From NCBI RefSeq assembly GCF_949628215.1, contig NC_134279.1, positions 54,920,266 to 54,984,265 on the forward strand: a DNA stretch of 64,000 nucleotides. Reading direction: 5' to 3'. Numbering within the stretch: position 1 is the stretch's first letter; each line of letters opens with the position of its first letter. Made by a program: the position numbers and the translations under genes. A model generated the notes under the pieces. It saw nothing but the letters and a program-made list of their open reading frames with translations, did not search any database and was not told the origin of the DNA. Below, piece after piece: positions 1 to 52,848 of this stretch. The DNA is from Phalacrocorax aristotelis (Eukaryota > Chordata > Aves > Suliformes > Phalacrocoracidae).

Positions 1-42839
<42,839 letters not shown>

Positions 42840-44660
42840 ACAGCTGTCATTTAGAAAAGACTGATGATGGAGATGCCTCAGACTATTATTGAGCACCTTT
42901 CATTAAAAAAGAAAAAAAAGGAAGAAAATAAAACCTCCAGCAATCCTGACAACCGACACAGTTTCATCATAGCAAGAAATTGTTTCATCAAAAGTAAAAA
43001 TCTGGAAATTGAAGTGAACATCTTTCTTGACTGTTCTTTCTACACAATAGCTGTGCGGCAGTAGTATTTTTTTATTAAATATATGTATAGAAACTACCCG
43101 AAAGGAAAAGGGCTTAAATGTAATGCATACATATGCATTATTTTCCGATGTAACAGAACTATAAAGGGTGTTTGCAGTAACAGCCTCTAAAGGTTGAATC
43201 AATATCGCAGGTGGGATGAGGCTAAAATCAAGGCTGGTTTGTTTTGGCTGAAGACCTGCAAGGCTTCCTGGCTTTCCAGCAGTAGTAGATATAATCATCA
43301 ACTAATACCTAATGAGACACTTTGCAATGTCATGGAGAATGTGCGATCAAACAGGAGTTAGAATGACTTACGACTGCAAAAACCATTGACTTCTCAATGT
43401 TTTGTTTGCTTTTGTTGTCTGTAACAAGGAAATTACGTGTGCAAGTTAGAATGTATGGCTATGTGACAGTTTTTTTGAAGGTATGTATGATTGTTAAATA
43501 AGGTCTCAGAGCATGCTTAAAAGAGCTGCAAGATTATTTTTGAAGAGATTTTATTTTATTAGATCTAATCCTCATAGTGTGTAAATGTTAGGACATTTAA
43601 TAATATTTTAAACTGGGATTTCCCAGTGTTTCTAAAAGAAATAATATATGTTAACTTTATTGGAATGCTGCTCAGTTCTCTGATCAGTGCTTATGTTACA
43701 AATATTGATAACAACTAACCAAAAAGTAGCTGCCTGCAGAGACTTTAAAATGTATATTAAAGATATATGCTGCCCATCAGCAATTCTCATTAGAAGTTAA
43801 CTTATTTTATTCTGTATATATTCTAGAAACTGTATAGTGCAAAACCAGTATTTTTCTTGTAAATTTGTGCAATGCACTGTTAAGACAATAGGTGTATAAA
43901 GCTTATGAGGGGAAAGGGGGGGGGGTTCTTCCTATCTGTAGTCACATACATTACTTGCAGTCTGCGTAGTCTGCAGGCTTCAAAGAGTTCGAATGCATGT
44001 ACATGCATCTTCATGACTCAACTTAAGCCTAAGGAATTGGGACTATATACAAAAAAAAGACTGACTACCAAAACATGCAAACAGGCAATATACTCATAGT
44101 TCAGTGTCAAAGTCTGTAGCATAAAACAAACTGGATTCTGTTGAAAACAATAACATTTTGTAAAAAAAAAAAAGAAAAAAAAACACAAAAGAATGTAGTC
44201 CCATGATTCCTGTGATTTGAAAGGAACACCCAGTATTTTTATATACATCTCTTACCCACTGTGATTTTTTTAATGGGCTCTAATTCCAGAGTTTAGAATG
44301 TAGAATTGAGATTCTTAGCGCCGCCTTTTTGTGGGAATTGAACCCCACTAGAAATGTAATTATGCTGAAATGCATTAATTGAAGGCACTGTGCACGCTGT
44401 TGGACTGCTGACAGTAGTTATGTTATCCTAACAAGCTCTGTAACTGGTCAAGGCACATCCATAATCACTGTATTTTTTTCCCTGTCCCTGATAAAATTGA
44501 ATTATTTTGATGGTTTTGTGGTACTGTAGATGGTGTTCTTAATTATTTAATAAGTATTTACAGGGAAAATAGATTTACGTAGTGGTGCATTACACTTTTA
44601 TTTACATCATCTTTTACCAGCTTTTTTTGTAAAAATAAAAGACATTGTATCCATCATTTT
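42840..44660 (+). other. FRYL: FRYL 3' UTR
   Basis: This is about 1.8 kb of AT-rich sequence between the stop codon and a poly(A) signal. It contains a Pumilio-type motif TGTATATA at 43813-43820, an inverted repeat at 43121-43140 and A-rich runs near 44161-44182. An early AATAAA near 42926 could give a very short alternative UTR. The end is inferred from the signal. Confidence 0.75.
44634..44639 (+). promoter_or_regulatory. FRYL: FRYL poly(A) signal AATAAA
   Basis: A canonical AATAAA is followed by a T/GT-rich stretch (cattttgtgtattt), as expected downstream of a cleavage site. Confidence 0.75.
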
Positions 44661-47600
44661 GTGTATTTACAAGCTAGAGTTTAGCTGAAGTATTTAAACA
44701 GACTGAACTCTGACAATAGAGGCCTGGGGCCCTGAAATCATGGTTTCTTCCTTTTATGTCCTGTCAATGCAACAGGATTTTCCTAGGCATCTTCTGAAGC
44801 TGTAAAAGGATTTGTCATGCAACTCGAACCTGAATTTATATATGTAATTCCATATGTAATACCTCTTCCTCCATTTACAATGACTAGTGGAAACTGGGAC
44901 CTGCCCTACAGAGCAGAATCATGCTCCACAGCCAGCGTTGGTATTTCTTTAACTTCATGAAAGAACTATTTCCAAACTCCCACTGTGCCACTTGTTCTGG
45001 TTTTAGAGAGGCCTCTCCTTTGCCACTAGCAAGTCTCTTCACCAAGAAAGCATTACACCAGACTGAGTGTCTTTTTGCTGGTTGCTTCTATATCTGCTTC
45101 TCCAAAATTACCCACTCTCAACTACTGCCTAAGTTGTCATACCTGCATTACCTGCTGCCAGGTATGTGCCAAACCTATGGTAAAGCTGCCTGAAAACAAG
45201 CAAAACATCAGCCATCTTTAAGATGCAACGCATACAGCATTGAGCTAATGTATGCAAAAGCATCTCTTCATGAAAAAGCTGTGCAGGCAAGTTCAATATA
45301 TCTTTGAAGAACCAGCAGCGTGTTCCGCTTTGCATAATCACATAGGTCACCAGTAGCTCTCCTTCTTTCTGCTGAGTCTAGGAACCAGCGTCCCTGATGT
45401 GCAGCGTATGCTGTCAAGGACATGACAGGGCAGTGAAGTGGAAAAGGATACAGAACTGTACTTTGGCACTGAGCAGTAAAAGTGTTGAATATATTTATGT
45501 AAGAGGAATGACATGTAGAGCTGCTGCGGAACTGAGGAATGCTACAGGATGAAGGAAAGCTGGTTTAACATCACTGCACACTGCACTCCCACTCCTCCGA
45601 GCCTCAAAACCTTGCATTAGCTGATGAAAGCAGGGCCGGCTCTTTGCCACTACCAGCCATTCACAGCCCTTTGTTAACTGCTTGTTTAGACCAGTTGCTG
45701 TTGAAGCACCCCATACAGTTCAGATCAGCTAGGCCTGTTCTACATCTTACTGAACAGAAGCAACTGCTGCTTTGACTGTAGCTGGTGGGGATAACAACTT
45801 TAAGTACTTTAGGCTATTACTGATGATATTTGCATGAGCATCACCATATTCACAGCAAGTAGTCCCCAAAGCAATGCTAGTGAGGACATCTGTATCAATA
45901 GGAAGTACTCCCCTGCTCATATTGCTGTAAGTTGCCACATGACTTGATACTGACATAGCACAGAGCTTAAGCTCCCAAACTCCCTACCAAGGTGCACAGA
46001 CTCATCACAGCCAGTCTCCCACACTGCATCCGTTAGAATGGGGAAGGCAAACAGGAGAACATATTGAACATCCTTCAGGGGAAATATGCTCAGTAATAAA
46101 GACATCAGAACTGCAGGCTGCAGCAGACTATGGGTAGATGGCTGCAGAGGGGGTCTCAACTCTTCCTCCTCAAGCTGGAAACTTACAGCCATGAGCAGTG
46201 GTAACTATATGTGAACGCAAAGCACGTGCATCTACAGAGAAGCGCTCAGCTGCAGTTGTACTTTTCAATCTGAATAGGGCAAGGATGGAACCTACTGTGA
46301 AAGTCTCCAAGTGAGCTGTTAAAGCAAGGCCTACTCGCTTTTACTGGGATAGAGGGGAAAACGCTTCAGGTAAAAGCAGGAAGTAAAACAGTACCCCACT
46401 CTGGGGGTGGTAGGCCTGCTTATTCCCAGAATGCCTCATGCTGCTATAATAATGAATGGAACAAGAATAAATAAAATTACATGGCAATAAATTGGTGCTG
46501 AGGCATGACGCCTTAGCTACAGCAGCAAGGTTAAGGGGCATGTTTAAGCAGGAATCTACAATAAAATGAGCTAAGCCTACAGAGCCAGCACTTGCTGCCT
46601 CTCTAAATGGACGTTTGTTGGTACAAAGGCCAGTGTTTACCCTGCCATACACTAGCTTCCATTTAGAGATGGAAGACCACCTGGCACTGAAGCCATTACA
46701 GAGCATGGGCTCAGGGAGGTTACCCCTTTAGTCTTTAACAGAGTGGTCTCAAGCTAGATGCAGGTGTAGACAAGTTTGTTACAGCCAAGATAAATCAGTC
46801 TTTCCAAACAGATCCTATCTCAAGAGTTCTACAAAAGGCTTTGTAATTATGCTCAAATTCAAATTTAAGAGCTTTATTAGCACTCCTGGAAAAGTACGTT
46901 TTCCTCTAAGTTTACACAACTCCTTCGCTACAGGGTAGACTAGTGGGGTGTAGGTTTTACTATCTTGTGAATCTGCTCAGATGGTGATGCTGTAGTCCCA
47001 GAGTCAGCTTGTAAGGCTTTGCTGACGTGCAGTGTCCCTACAGAGGCTGTTACCACTGACAGCACCAATAGCCCCTAAAAAGCATCACCTGGGAGTAACC
47101 ATGCTGGTTCTGCCATTACTACCCAATCCTAGAAGTACAAATCCTACTTACAAACCCAGTCCCAAAAGCAAATGGGAGTCTGATCCTTCCCTGATAACAA
47201 ACAGCTAAACCATAACTAGATGAAACCCTTCAAGTGTATGCCACTAAGTGCAAAGCTCTTTCTGCATCACCTACAGGTACAAAAGGAAGCCAGGCAGAGA
47301 GAGTATCACACTTGGAACCTTTGAATTATCACTTCTCTTGATAACCTTGTGGAAGTAAAGATGGGCAACTCATTTACTAAGAGAGAGACCACAACATCAG
47401 TGACTCCCATCCCCAGGAGCTTGTGAGAACTGTCCCTGAAGGTACATTAACCACAACCTCTCTTTGGCTTTAGTCTGCAGGAACACCAGCTTAGTTAAAT
47501 ACAGACCAACTGCACCAGTAGAAGTGACCTAATTTTTACATAGCATCTCAGACATTTTTTTTAGTGATGAAGAACAGGTGCAGGAGACTTTCTACATGGA

Positions 47601-47907
47601 AGAGAAGTGTGCACAGTAAGTGAATGCTATAAAGTGTTCTGTTCATGAATGATGCTCTACTACCTACTGTAGATGTCAATTTGATGTTAACTTCAAGTGT
47701 TGATTAGTTCAAGGGAAGGAGCAGCAACAGGCATCCTTTCCCATCTGAGATTCTACAGGGTCCTGAGTCAGTGGCTGCCAAGATCATTGCTGATTTACAA
47801 AACGTTATTTGTAGGCTCCTCCCCTATGCCAGTTACAGAAGCTGCAAGATGCACCCTCTGAGCTGGGCACAAACCCACCTGATCATTTGGATATGCTTTG
47901 CAATACT
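44661..47907. other. Intergenic gap between convergent FRYL and ZAR1 3' ends
   Basis: I recognise no exon, RNA gene or interspersed repeat here. Only scattered short chance reading frames occur, none longer than about 120 codons and none with family features. The base composition is more balanced than in the FRYL introns. Confidence 0.7.
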
Positions 47908-47913
47908 TTTATT
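47908..47913 (-). promoter_or_regulatory. ZAR1: ZAR1 poly(A) signal AATAAA
   Basis: The plus strand reads TTTATT, which is AATAAA on the ZAR1 mRNA, about 126 nt after the stop. The 3' UTR is therefore short, and it carries U8, U5 and U11 runs. Confidence 0.8.
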
Positions 47914-48038
47914 TGGATGCTTTCCTAGCCACAACTAAGTGCCTTCAAACAATAACAAAAAAAAAAACCACTCTGCTCTACTTGCAGTTTTCTAGAAGAG
48001 GCCTAAACAAAAACAAAAAAAACCACAAACCATCCCAC

Positions 48039-48182
48039 TCAGATGATGTACTTGAAACTAAACGTGCTGTCGCAAGAGAGGCGTTTCCCTTTGCACCTCC
48101 CACAGAGGTCCTGGCGGTGGGGCCTCTTGGGATCCACGTGGCGCATCTTCACGGGGCAGGTGCACCTCGTCTGCTTGCAGCT
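48039..48182 (-). CDS. ZAR1: ZAR1 exon 4 (last)
   Basis: It encodes SCKQTRCTCPVKMRHVDPKR through CGRCKGKRLSC to FSFKYII and TGA. The acceptor is ctcccccag. Confidence 0.97.
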   Translation of the reverse strand, partial: SCKQTRCTCPVKMRHVDPKRPHRQDLCGRCKGKRLSCDSTFSFKYII

Positions 48183-49377
48183 CTGGGGGAGAAGGCGGCG
48201 GTCGGTGGGTGCGGGACGGGGCCTGGCAGGACAGGGCAGGGTCCCTTACCTGGCAGGTGATGTCCTCCACGCGGTACGGGTTGTAGGACTTCTGGCAGGT
48301 CCGGCAGAACTGCCGGAAATACACCTGGGGGGGGAGGCCGGAGTCAGCGGGGGCGAGGAGGGGAGGGGACGCGCCGGGCTGAGCCGAGCCGAGCCTACCT
48401 TGTTGGTGCCCTGGACGCACCAGACGTAGGCACTCTCCCAGCGGATGTTGCAGTCCTTGCAGTGGTAGTAGCCGTACTTCTGCTCCAGGAACTGCCGGGG
48501 ACAACCGTTACTCGACGGGGCCGGCGCCTCCCGGGCCCCGCTCAGCTCCCCCCCGGCCGCCCCTCACCTGGAAGCGCAGGCGGGTCTTGCCCGCCGCCGG
48601 CTCCCGCTTCTGAGGGGCGGCCACCGGCTCTGCCCGCGCTGCTCCCGCCGCCGGCGCCTCCTCCTCCTCCCGGCTCTCCTCCGGCCCCGCCGCCGGCGGA
48701 TCCGGGGTGGCGGCCGGGCGCTGCTCCAGCGGCTCGGCACCGACCTCGGGGGGCTTCTCCCAGCTCGCCTGCACGGCGGCCTCCTCCGCCTCCCGCTGCT
48801 CCCTCAGCGCCGCCGGCTCCTCCTCGACGGCCGCCGCCGCCGCCGCCGCCTCCTCCTGCTGCTGCTGCGGCCGCGGCTCCGGCTCCGGCTCCTCCAGGAA
48901 GGCGGTGAGTCTGCGGGACGCCACGGGCGAGTAGACGGCGATGGTGCGGGGAAAGCGCACGGCGCGGGTGCTGGTGGTGGCGGGGCTGCCCTGCTCCTGC
49001 TCCAGCTCCACCTCCCGGGGCCGCGGCGCGGCGGGGGCGCCGGGGCGGCGGCGCAGCAGCGTGCGGGGCCCGAGGGAGCACTGCACCGAGGCGTCCTGCC
49101 GCGGGTTGACCTGCACGCCCACCTCCTTGGTGTTGGCCTTGCGGAGCCGTGGCGTCAGGTTGGGGTTGACCTGGGAGAGGATGGCCTTCAGCTGCGCCCG
49201 CTGGTAGTTGTCGAAGTACTCGGCGGCCGCCGCCGCCTCCCCGTAGCCCGAAAAGTAGCCGCTGCCCCGCGGGCGCCAGCCGCCCGCCGGCCCCCCCTTG
49301 CCCTTGGGCGGCGGGTAGCGGTAGGGGTAGGGGTGGTAGGCAGCGTAGAGGTAGCTCTCCATCCCTTCTTCCGCCAT
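48039..49377 (-). CDS. ZAR1: ZAR1 (zygote arrest 1), four exons
   Basis: ZAR1 is an oocyte RNA-binding protein that binds 3' UTR control elements and holds maternal mRNAs; it is needed for the oocyte-to-embryo transition. Exons 49377-48568, 48491-48399, 48324-48250 and 48182-48039 give 373 residues in frame. The N-terminus MAEEGMESYLYAAYHPYPYR resembles vertebrate Zar1. A conserved core follows (EYFDNYQRAQLKAILSQVNP, VGVQVNPRQDASVQCSLGPR), then RFPRTIAVYSP, a low-complexity Gln/Glu/Ala region, and the C-terminal cysteine-rich domain with C281/C284, C295, C308/C311, C325/C328, C333/C335, C353/C356 and C363, ending FSFKYII. ZAR1L is unlikely because of the SLC10A4 and FRYL neighbours. The ATG at 49377 has a strong context (GTTATGG) and is the first in frame after the TATA-like box. 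Confidence 0.97.
48250..48324 (-). CDS. ZAR1: ZAR1 exon 3
   Basis: It encodes VYFRQFCRTCQKSYNPYRVE and DITCQ. Minus-strand acceptor ccccccag, donor gtaagg. This is the most conserved part of the family. Confidence 0.97.
48399..48491 (-). CDS. ZAR1: ZAR1 exon 2
   Basis: It encodes FLEQKYGYYHCKDCNIRWES then AYVWCVQGTNK. Minus-strand acceptor ccccggcag, donor gtaggc. It holds the first CxxC of the zinc-binding domain. Confidence 0.97.
48568..49377 (-). CDS. ZAR1: ZAR1 exon 1
   Basis: It encodes residues 1-270 and ends KTRLRFQ before the donor gtgagg. It includes a GC-rich low-complexity stretch whose length is likely to vary between birds. Confidence 0.95.
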
Positions 49378-49412
49378 AACGCCGGAGCCGGCGCAACCCA
49401 CGGGGGGGCGGC

Positions 49413-49420
49413 CTTAAATA
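49413..49420 (-). promoter_or_regulatory. ZAR1: ZAR1 TATA-like box (TATTTAAG)
   Basis: Read on the minus strand, TATTTAAGG lies 36-43 nt upstream of the start codon. It predicts a start site near 49390 and a leader of only about 10-15 nt (inferred). A G-quadruplex-capable run lies immediately upstream on the other strand. Confidence 0.6.
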
Positions 49421-49860
49421 CCCCCGGGGCGGGACGGGGCCGGGCTTCCCCCCGCCCCCGACGGGTGCCGCCGGTCCCTTCCCACCCCCGCCCGGTGCAG
49501 GGCCTCGGGCAGGGCATCCCTCACCACCCCCTAGCCCAGCCCCCCTGGTCAACCAGGCAGCGCGGCCCTGAATTGCCCCCGCGGGATTAATCAGCGGGAA
49601 ACACGGGTTTGGTTCAGCTTCGCCATGTATTTGTGGTGAGAACAACGAGCACGATGCTTTTACAGCGGGTGGGAGGCACAGGGGTACACACGCGCAAGGC
49701 AGTTTCACCCGTTGGTCCACACTGGCGCAGCACCGCATTGGCTTCGCCTCTGCAAAACGCTGGCCTCCTTCCTCGGACCCGTTCCTGCTGCGCTCAGGTG
49801 GGCAGGAGCCTCCTTGCCTGAAGACGTACGGTTAGTTGCGTCACAGTGATACTTCTTCCT
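49421..49860. other. ZAR1 5' flank / SLC10A4 3' flank
   Basis: About 440 bases separate the ZAR1 promoter from the predicted end of the SLC10A4 transcript. It is GC-rich next to ZAR1 and ordinary elsewhere. No gene is seen. Confidence 0.6.
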
Positions 49861-49865
49861 TCGTT

Positions 49866-49871
49866 TTTAAT
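49866..49871 (-). promoter_or_regulatory. SLC10A4: SLC10A4 candidate poly(A) signal ATTAAA
   Basis: The plus strand TTTAAT reads ATTAAA on the transcript, about 185 nt after the stop. No AATAAA is seen nearby on this strand. The 3' UTR would be short. Confidence 0.5.
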
Positions 49872-50051
49872 TTTTTTTTCGTAGGTATTTTTGAGGAAAT
49901 ACAACTGTCACGGTAATAAACACACATCACCTCATACAATGGGAGCGGCTGGAGAAATGATGGAGGCCGGGCGGCTTCGGCTGCGTGGCCCCGGCCTGGT
50001 TGCAAGCACAACACGCATCACATGTCCCCGGGTGTTGTCTCCTCATCTCGC

Positions 50052-50567
50052 CTAAAGCGCCGTCTGCGTCACCTCCATCTGAAGGGAGTTGTGCTCCTCT
50101 CTGATCACTGTGCCGTACGAAGCATCGGCCACCTCCTCTTCCTTCAGTTTCTTGTAGGAAATATCTGTGTCTTCCTCTTCACCGAGCGTATCTTGTTTGT
50201 AGCTGTCTCCCCCATACATCTTGTATATCAGCACAAAGAGTCCTGCTTCTGCTGACTGAAAAAGGACGTAAAGCAAGGGAAACATATACATGCTCCCTAT
50301 GAGCTCCGGGGGGAAGGTGAGCTTTAGGATGGCGGTGCAGAGCTGGACGTTTTGGCACCCTGTTTCCAAAGACACTGTTCTCCTGCAGTGTGGGGGCATT
50401 TTAAAGACCGTGGCTAAGCCGTAACCCAAGGCATACCCCGCCAGAGGCATCAGCACTGCAATGGCGTAGACAGACGCAGGAATATGTGCCATCAGATCTG
50501 GGCCCAGCATGGTCCCAGTCAGGATGAACAGGATCACCACAGTCACCAAGAGGGACCACAGGGAAAT
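50052..50567 (-). CDS. SLC10A4: SLC10A4 exon 3 (last)
   Basis: It encodes ISLWSLLVTVVILFILTGTM, LETGCQNVQLCTAILKLTFP, FQSAEAGLFVLIYKMYGG and the cytosolic acidic tail, ending VTQTAL and TAG. The acceptor is atctgttgccag. Confidence 0.96.
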   Translation of the reverse strand: MSLWSLLVTVVILFILTGTMLGPDLMAHIPASVYAIAVLMPLAGYALGYGLATVFKMPPHCRRTVSLETGCQNVQLCTAILKLTFPPELIGSMYMFPLLYVLFQSAEAGLFVLIYKMYGGDSYKQDTLGEEEDTDISYKKLKEEEVADASYGTVIREEHNSLQMEVTQTAL

Positions 50568-52215
50568 CTGGCAACAGATACAGACATTGATAAACAACAC
50601 GGGGGTTATTAGTTTAAAAGGATAATCACAGCAGGTAGAGGCTTGATAGTGTCTAAATCGCAAACCATGGCTGTGCTGCCCTTCCTGGGTTTGCTCCTGG
50701 CTCACGACTTCGGTGGTGGTTGATCATATCCCTGGAAGGGAAGGGGCTGAGATCACCCTCCATCATTTTGCTTTGGGGTGACTTGCTGGGAAACTAGAGA
50801 GCCAGGGCTTGTGCCTTCCTTTTCCTTTTGTAATTAAGCTAATTTGATTGCATGATTTAAGGAAGTGTCACCGTGCCTGTGGGTTGGTTTTCCTAGCCCT
50901 GCCTGGGTGTAGCGGGAGCGGAGAGGGAGCAGGATGCCAGGGAAAGCCTCGGCTCCTGGGGCGCCTTCCCATGCCAGGGGGGGAGGTATCCTGCCCTTTC
51001 CCTTGCTTTCCATCTCTGTCCCATCGTTTTATTTCAAGTCTCTGTCTTTATATTCCACCAAGCAACACAATGCACTTGTGTGAAGGTACCATCGGTTTGG
51101 AGGGACCAGAAAGGTTACTGCCGTCGGACACCCCTGCCGTCCCCAGGCATCCCCTGCTGCACGGCCCCCCCTGCCCTGTCCCCATCCCCGGAGCCATGCT
51201 TACCTTAACCAGGAGGTCGGCGGCGCGGGGATGCCGGTATCGGATGAGCACCCCCAGGCCGATGGGCAGCAGGGTGCTGCCCAGCGTCAGGCTCACCGCC
51301 CCCAGGGGCAGCAGCTGCACCAGGGCCGTGTTGATCCAGTGGCGACTGTAGACCCAGAGGCAGAGGGGCATCAGGAAGAGGGCCAGCAGCGTGGAGGAGG
51401 CTGTCATGATAATGCTGCGCCGGGGGAACGAAGGAGACACCGGATCACCGCCAGCCCAGCCGAGGGTCAGCTCTGGGAAGCTGCAACCCCCCTCGGGAAG
51501 GGAGCTCTGCAGCCGGCCAGGGCGCTTCTCATGGCAAGAGACCCCCTTCCCTCCCTGTCCCGGCCGGGCAGCAGGCAGGCAGGCAGGCTGGTTTTTTAGG
51601 GAAGGGGGCAGGAGGCATGTGCCGGGGTCTGTGTAAGACCCGGAGAGGCCCAAGAGCAGCGCTGGGGATTTCCAGCCGCGCCGTCCCCGTTCGTCCGTCC
51701 ATCCTCACCGCCGGTAGGAGCCCATCAAACCCCCCCCTCTGCCCGCGTTCCGGGGCCGCCGCAGCCCCCCGGACGGCTGGGGGCGAGGGGGAGCGGGGCG
51801 CCTACCTGAGGTTCATATCCCCGTCGACGAGCACCGACATGAGGTTGGAGAGGTTGCCCCCGGGGCAGCAGCCGCACAAAAGCACAGCCACGGCCGCTAC
51901 CTCGTCCAGGGCGAAGATGAGGGCGAGGAGGAAGGCCAGCAGCGGCATGGCCACGAACTGCCCCAGCAGCGCCAGCAGCAGCCCCACGGGCCGCCGCAGC
52001 TGCTGCCCCAGCTGCCCCAGCTCCACAGCGCAACCCAGACCCAGCATGGTCACACAGAGCGCCAGCCCCACCACCACGCTCAAGGCCTGGCTGAGGGAGC
52101 GGTCCCCGAAAGCCGCCTCGCCGCCCCCCGCCAGCGACCCTCCGTCGGGGCCGCCACTCCCCGCCGCCGTCGGGGGCTGCGGGGAGCCGGCCATGGGCTG
52201 CACGGAGCCGGCCAT
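50052..52215 (-). CDS. SLC10A4: SLC10A4 (SLC10 family vesicle-associated carrier), three exons
   Basis: SLC10A4 belongs to the sodium/bile-acid cotransporter family but is an orphan found on synaptic vesicles of cholinergic and monoaminergic neurons. Exons 52215-51806, 51414-51204 and 50567-50052 join in frame to 378 residues. A Gly/Ser/Pro-rich N-terminus of about 43 residues precedes the first hydrophobic segment (ALSVVVGLALCVTMLGLG). The family motif DEVAAVAVLLCGCCPGGNLS lies near residues 104-123, and ETGCQN near 275-280 in the crossover region. The acidic, Tyr-containing tail includes EEEDTDISYKKLKEEE and resembles the mammalian protein closely. The start is uncertain: duplicated in-frame ATGs at 52215 and 52194 and an upstream ATG at 52632 are all open. 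The chosen start gives a protein about 60 residues shorter than the human one. Confidence 0.95.
51204..51414 (-). CDS. SLC10A4: SLC10A4 exon 2
   Basis: It encodes IIMTASSTLLALFLMPLCLW and QLLPLGAVSLTLGSTLLPIG, and ends ADLLVK before the donor gtaagc. The minus-strand acceptor is ccggcgcag. It is 211 nt, phase 2 to phase 0. Confidence 0.95.
51806..52215 (-). CDS. SLC10A4: SLC10A4 exon 1
   Basis: It encodes the N-terminus and first membrane segments and ends SVLVDGDMNL plus AG before the donor gtaggc, in phase 2. The exact start codon is the weakest point; the frame stays open upstream through the CpG island. Confidence 0.85.
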
Positions 52216-52222
52216 GGGCTGC
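52183..52222 (-). repeat. Tandem 21-bp duplication containing the SLC10A4 start codon
   Basis: The 19-bp core ggagccggccatgggctgc occurs at 52183-52201 and 52204-52222 (period 21). It duplicates the motif QPMAGS and gives two in-frame ATGs, both followed by GCC. Confidence 0.95.
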
Positions 52223-52848
52223 GCGGTCCCCGGGAGCCGCCGGCTCCCCGCCGAGCCGCGGAGGAGGGAGCGGGGGGTGCCGTCAGTGCGGGGTGCGGAG
52301 GCGGCTGGCCCCGGCGGCCGGAGGACCCCGCATCCCGGCGCGGCGCGGCTCAGCCCGACTGGGCGCTGCCGGCGGTGCCGCGGTCCGGGGCGGCGCTCCG
52401 GCTGTCTGCTGCGGGCGCCGCCCGCCCGTCCCCGGACCCACGCGGGGCCACCCCCGGCGTGGGCGGTGTCTCGCCGCTGCCTCGACGGCCCGCAGCGCCC
52501 GGACGCCAGCGCCGCCCGGCCCCGGCGGAGGGAAGCGCAGGCGGCGGCGGGGGCTCGCAGCCGGACACCCCCCCCGCCCCCCGGTGCGAGCCCCCCGCTG
52601 CCCGCTTCTGAGGCCGGCACAGCCGCCCTCATCCTCCCGGGGACTGGGGCAGGGCCCGGCTTTTCCAACGGAGGAGCTGTGGTATCGGGGGATTTACTTT
52701 GGCATCAGCATCAGAAAAGCAATCAGCGTCGCGGTGTCACCCGATGCGGGTGGGCAGCGTCGGTCACCCTCTGCTGAGGGACATCCAAGCTCGTTCCCTC
52801 TCCAGGCAAATTGCCAACTGCTGTGAAGGCTGCAGGAATGGGTGAGGA

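Larger units (their letters stand above)
48040..49560. promoter_or_regulatory. CpG island over ZAR1
   Basis: CpG-dense, GC-rich sequence covers all of ZAR1 and its 5' flank, beginning abruptly after the AT-balanced gap to its left. Edges are estimated by eye. Confidence 0.75.
51180..52640. promoter_or_regulatory. CpG island over SLC10A4 5' end
   Basis: Dense CpG covers exon 1, intron 1 and the upstream flank. No TATA box is evident, so this is probably a CpG-island promoter. Edges are estimated by eye. Confidence 0.7.

Noticed and set aside
48462-48908. Long Pro/Ala-rich plus-strand open frame opposite ZAR1 exon 1
   Set aside because: It is a shadow of GC-rich coding sequence lacking stops; the composition is low-complexity and the minus-strand frame is the conserved one.
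51617-52777. 386-codon plus-strand open frame opposite SLC10A4 exon 1
   Set aside because: It arises from CpG-island composition. The minus strand encodes the recognisable transporter, and this frame crosses its intron.
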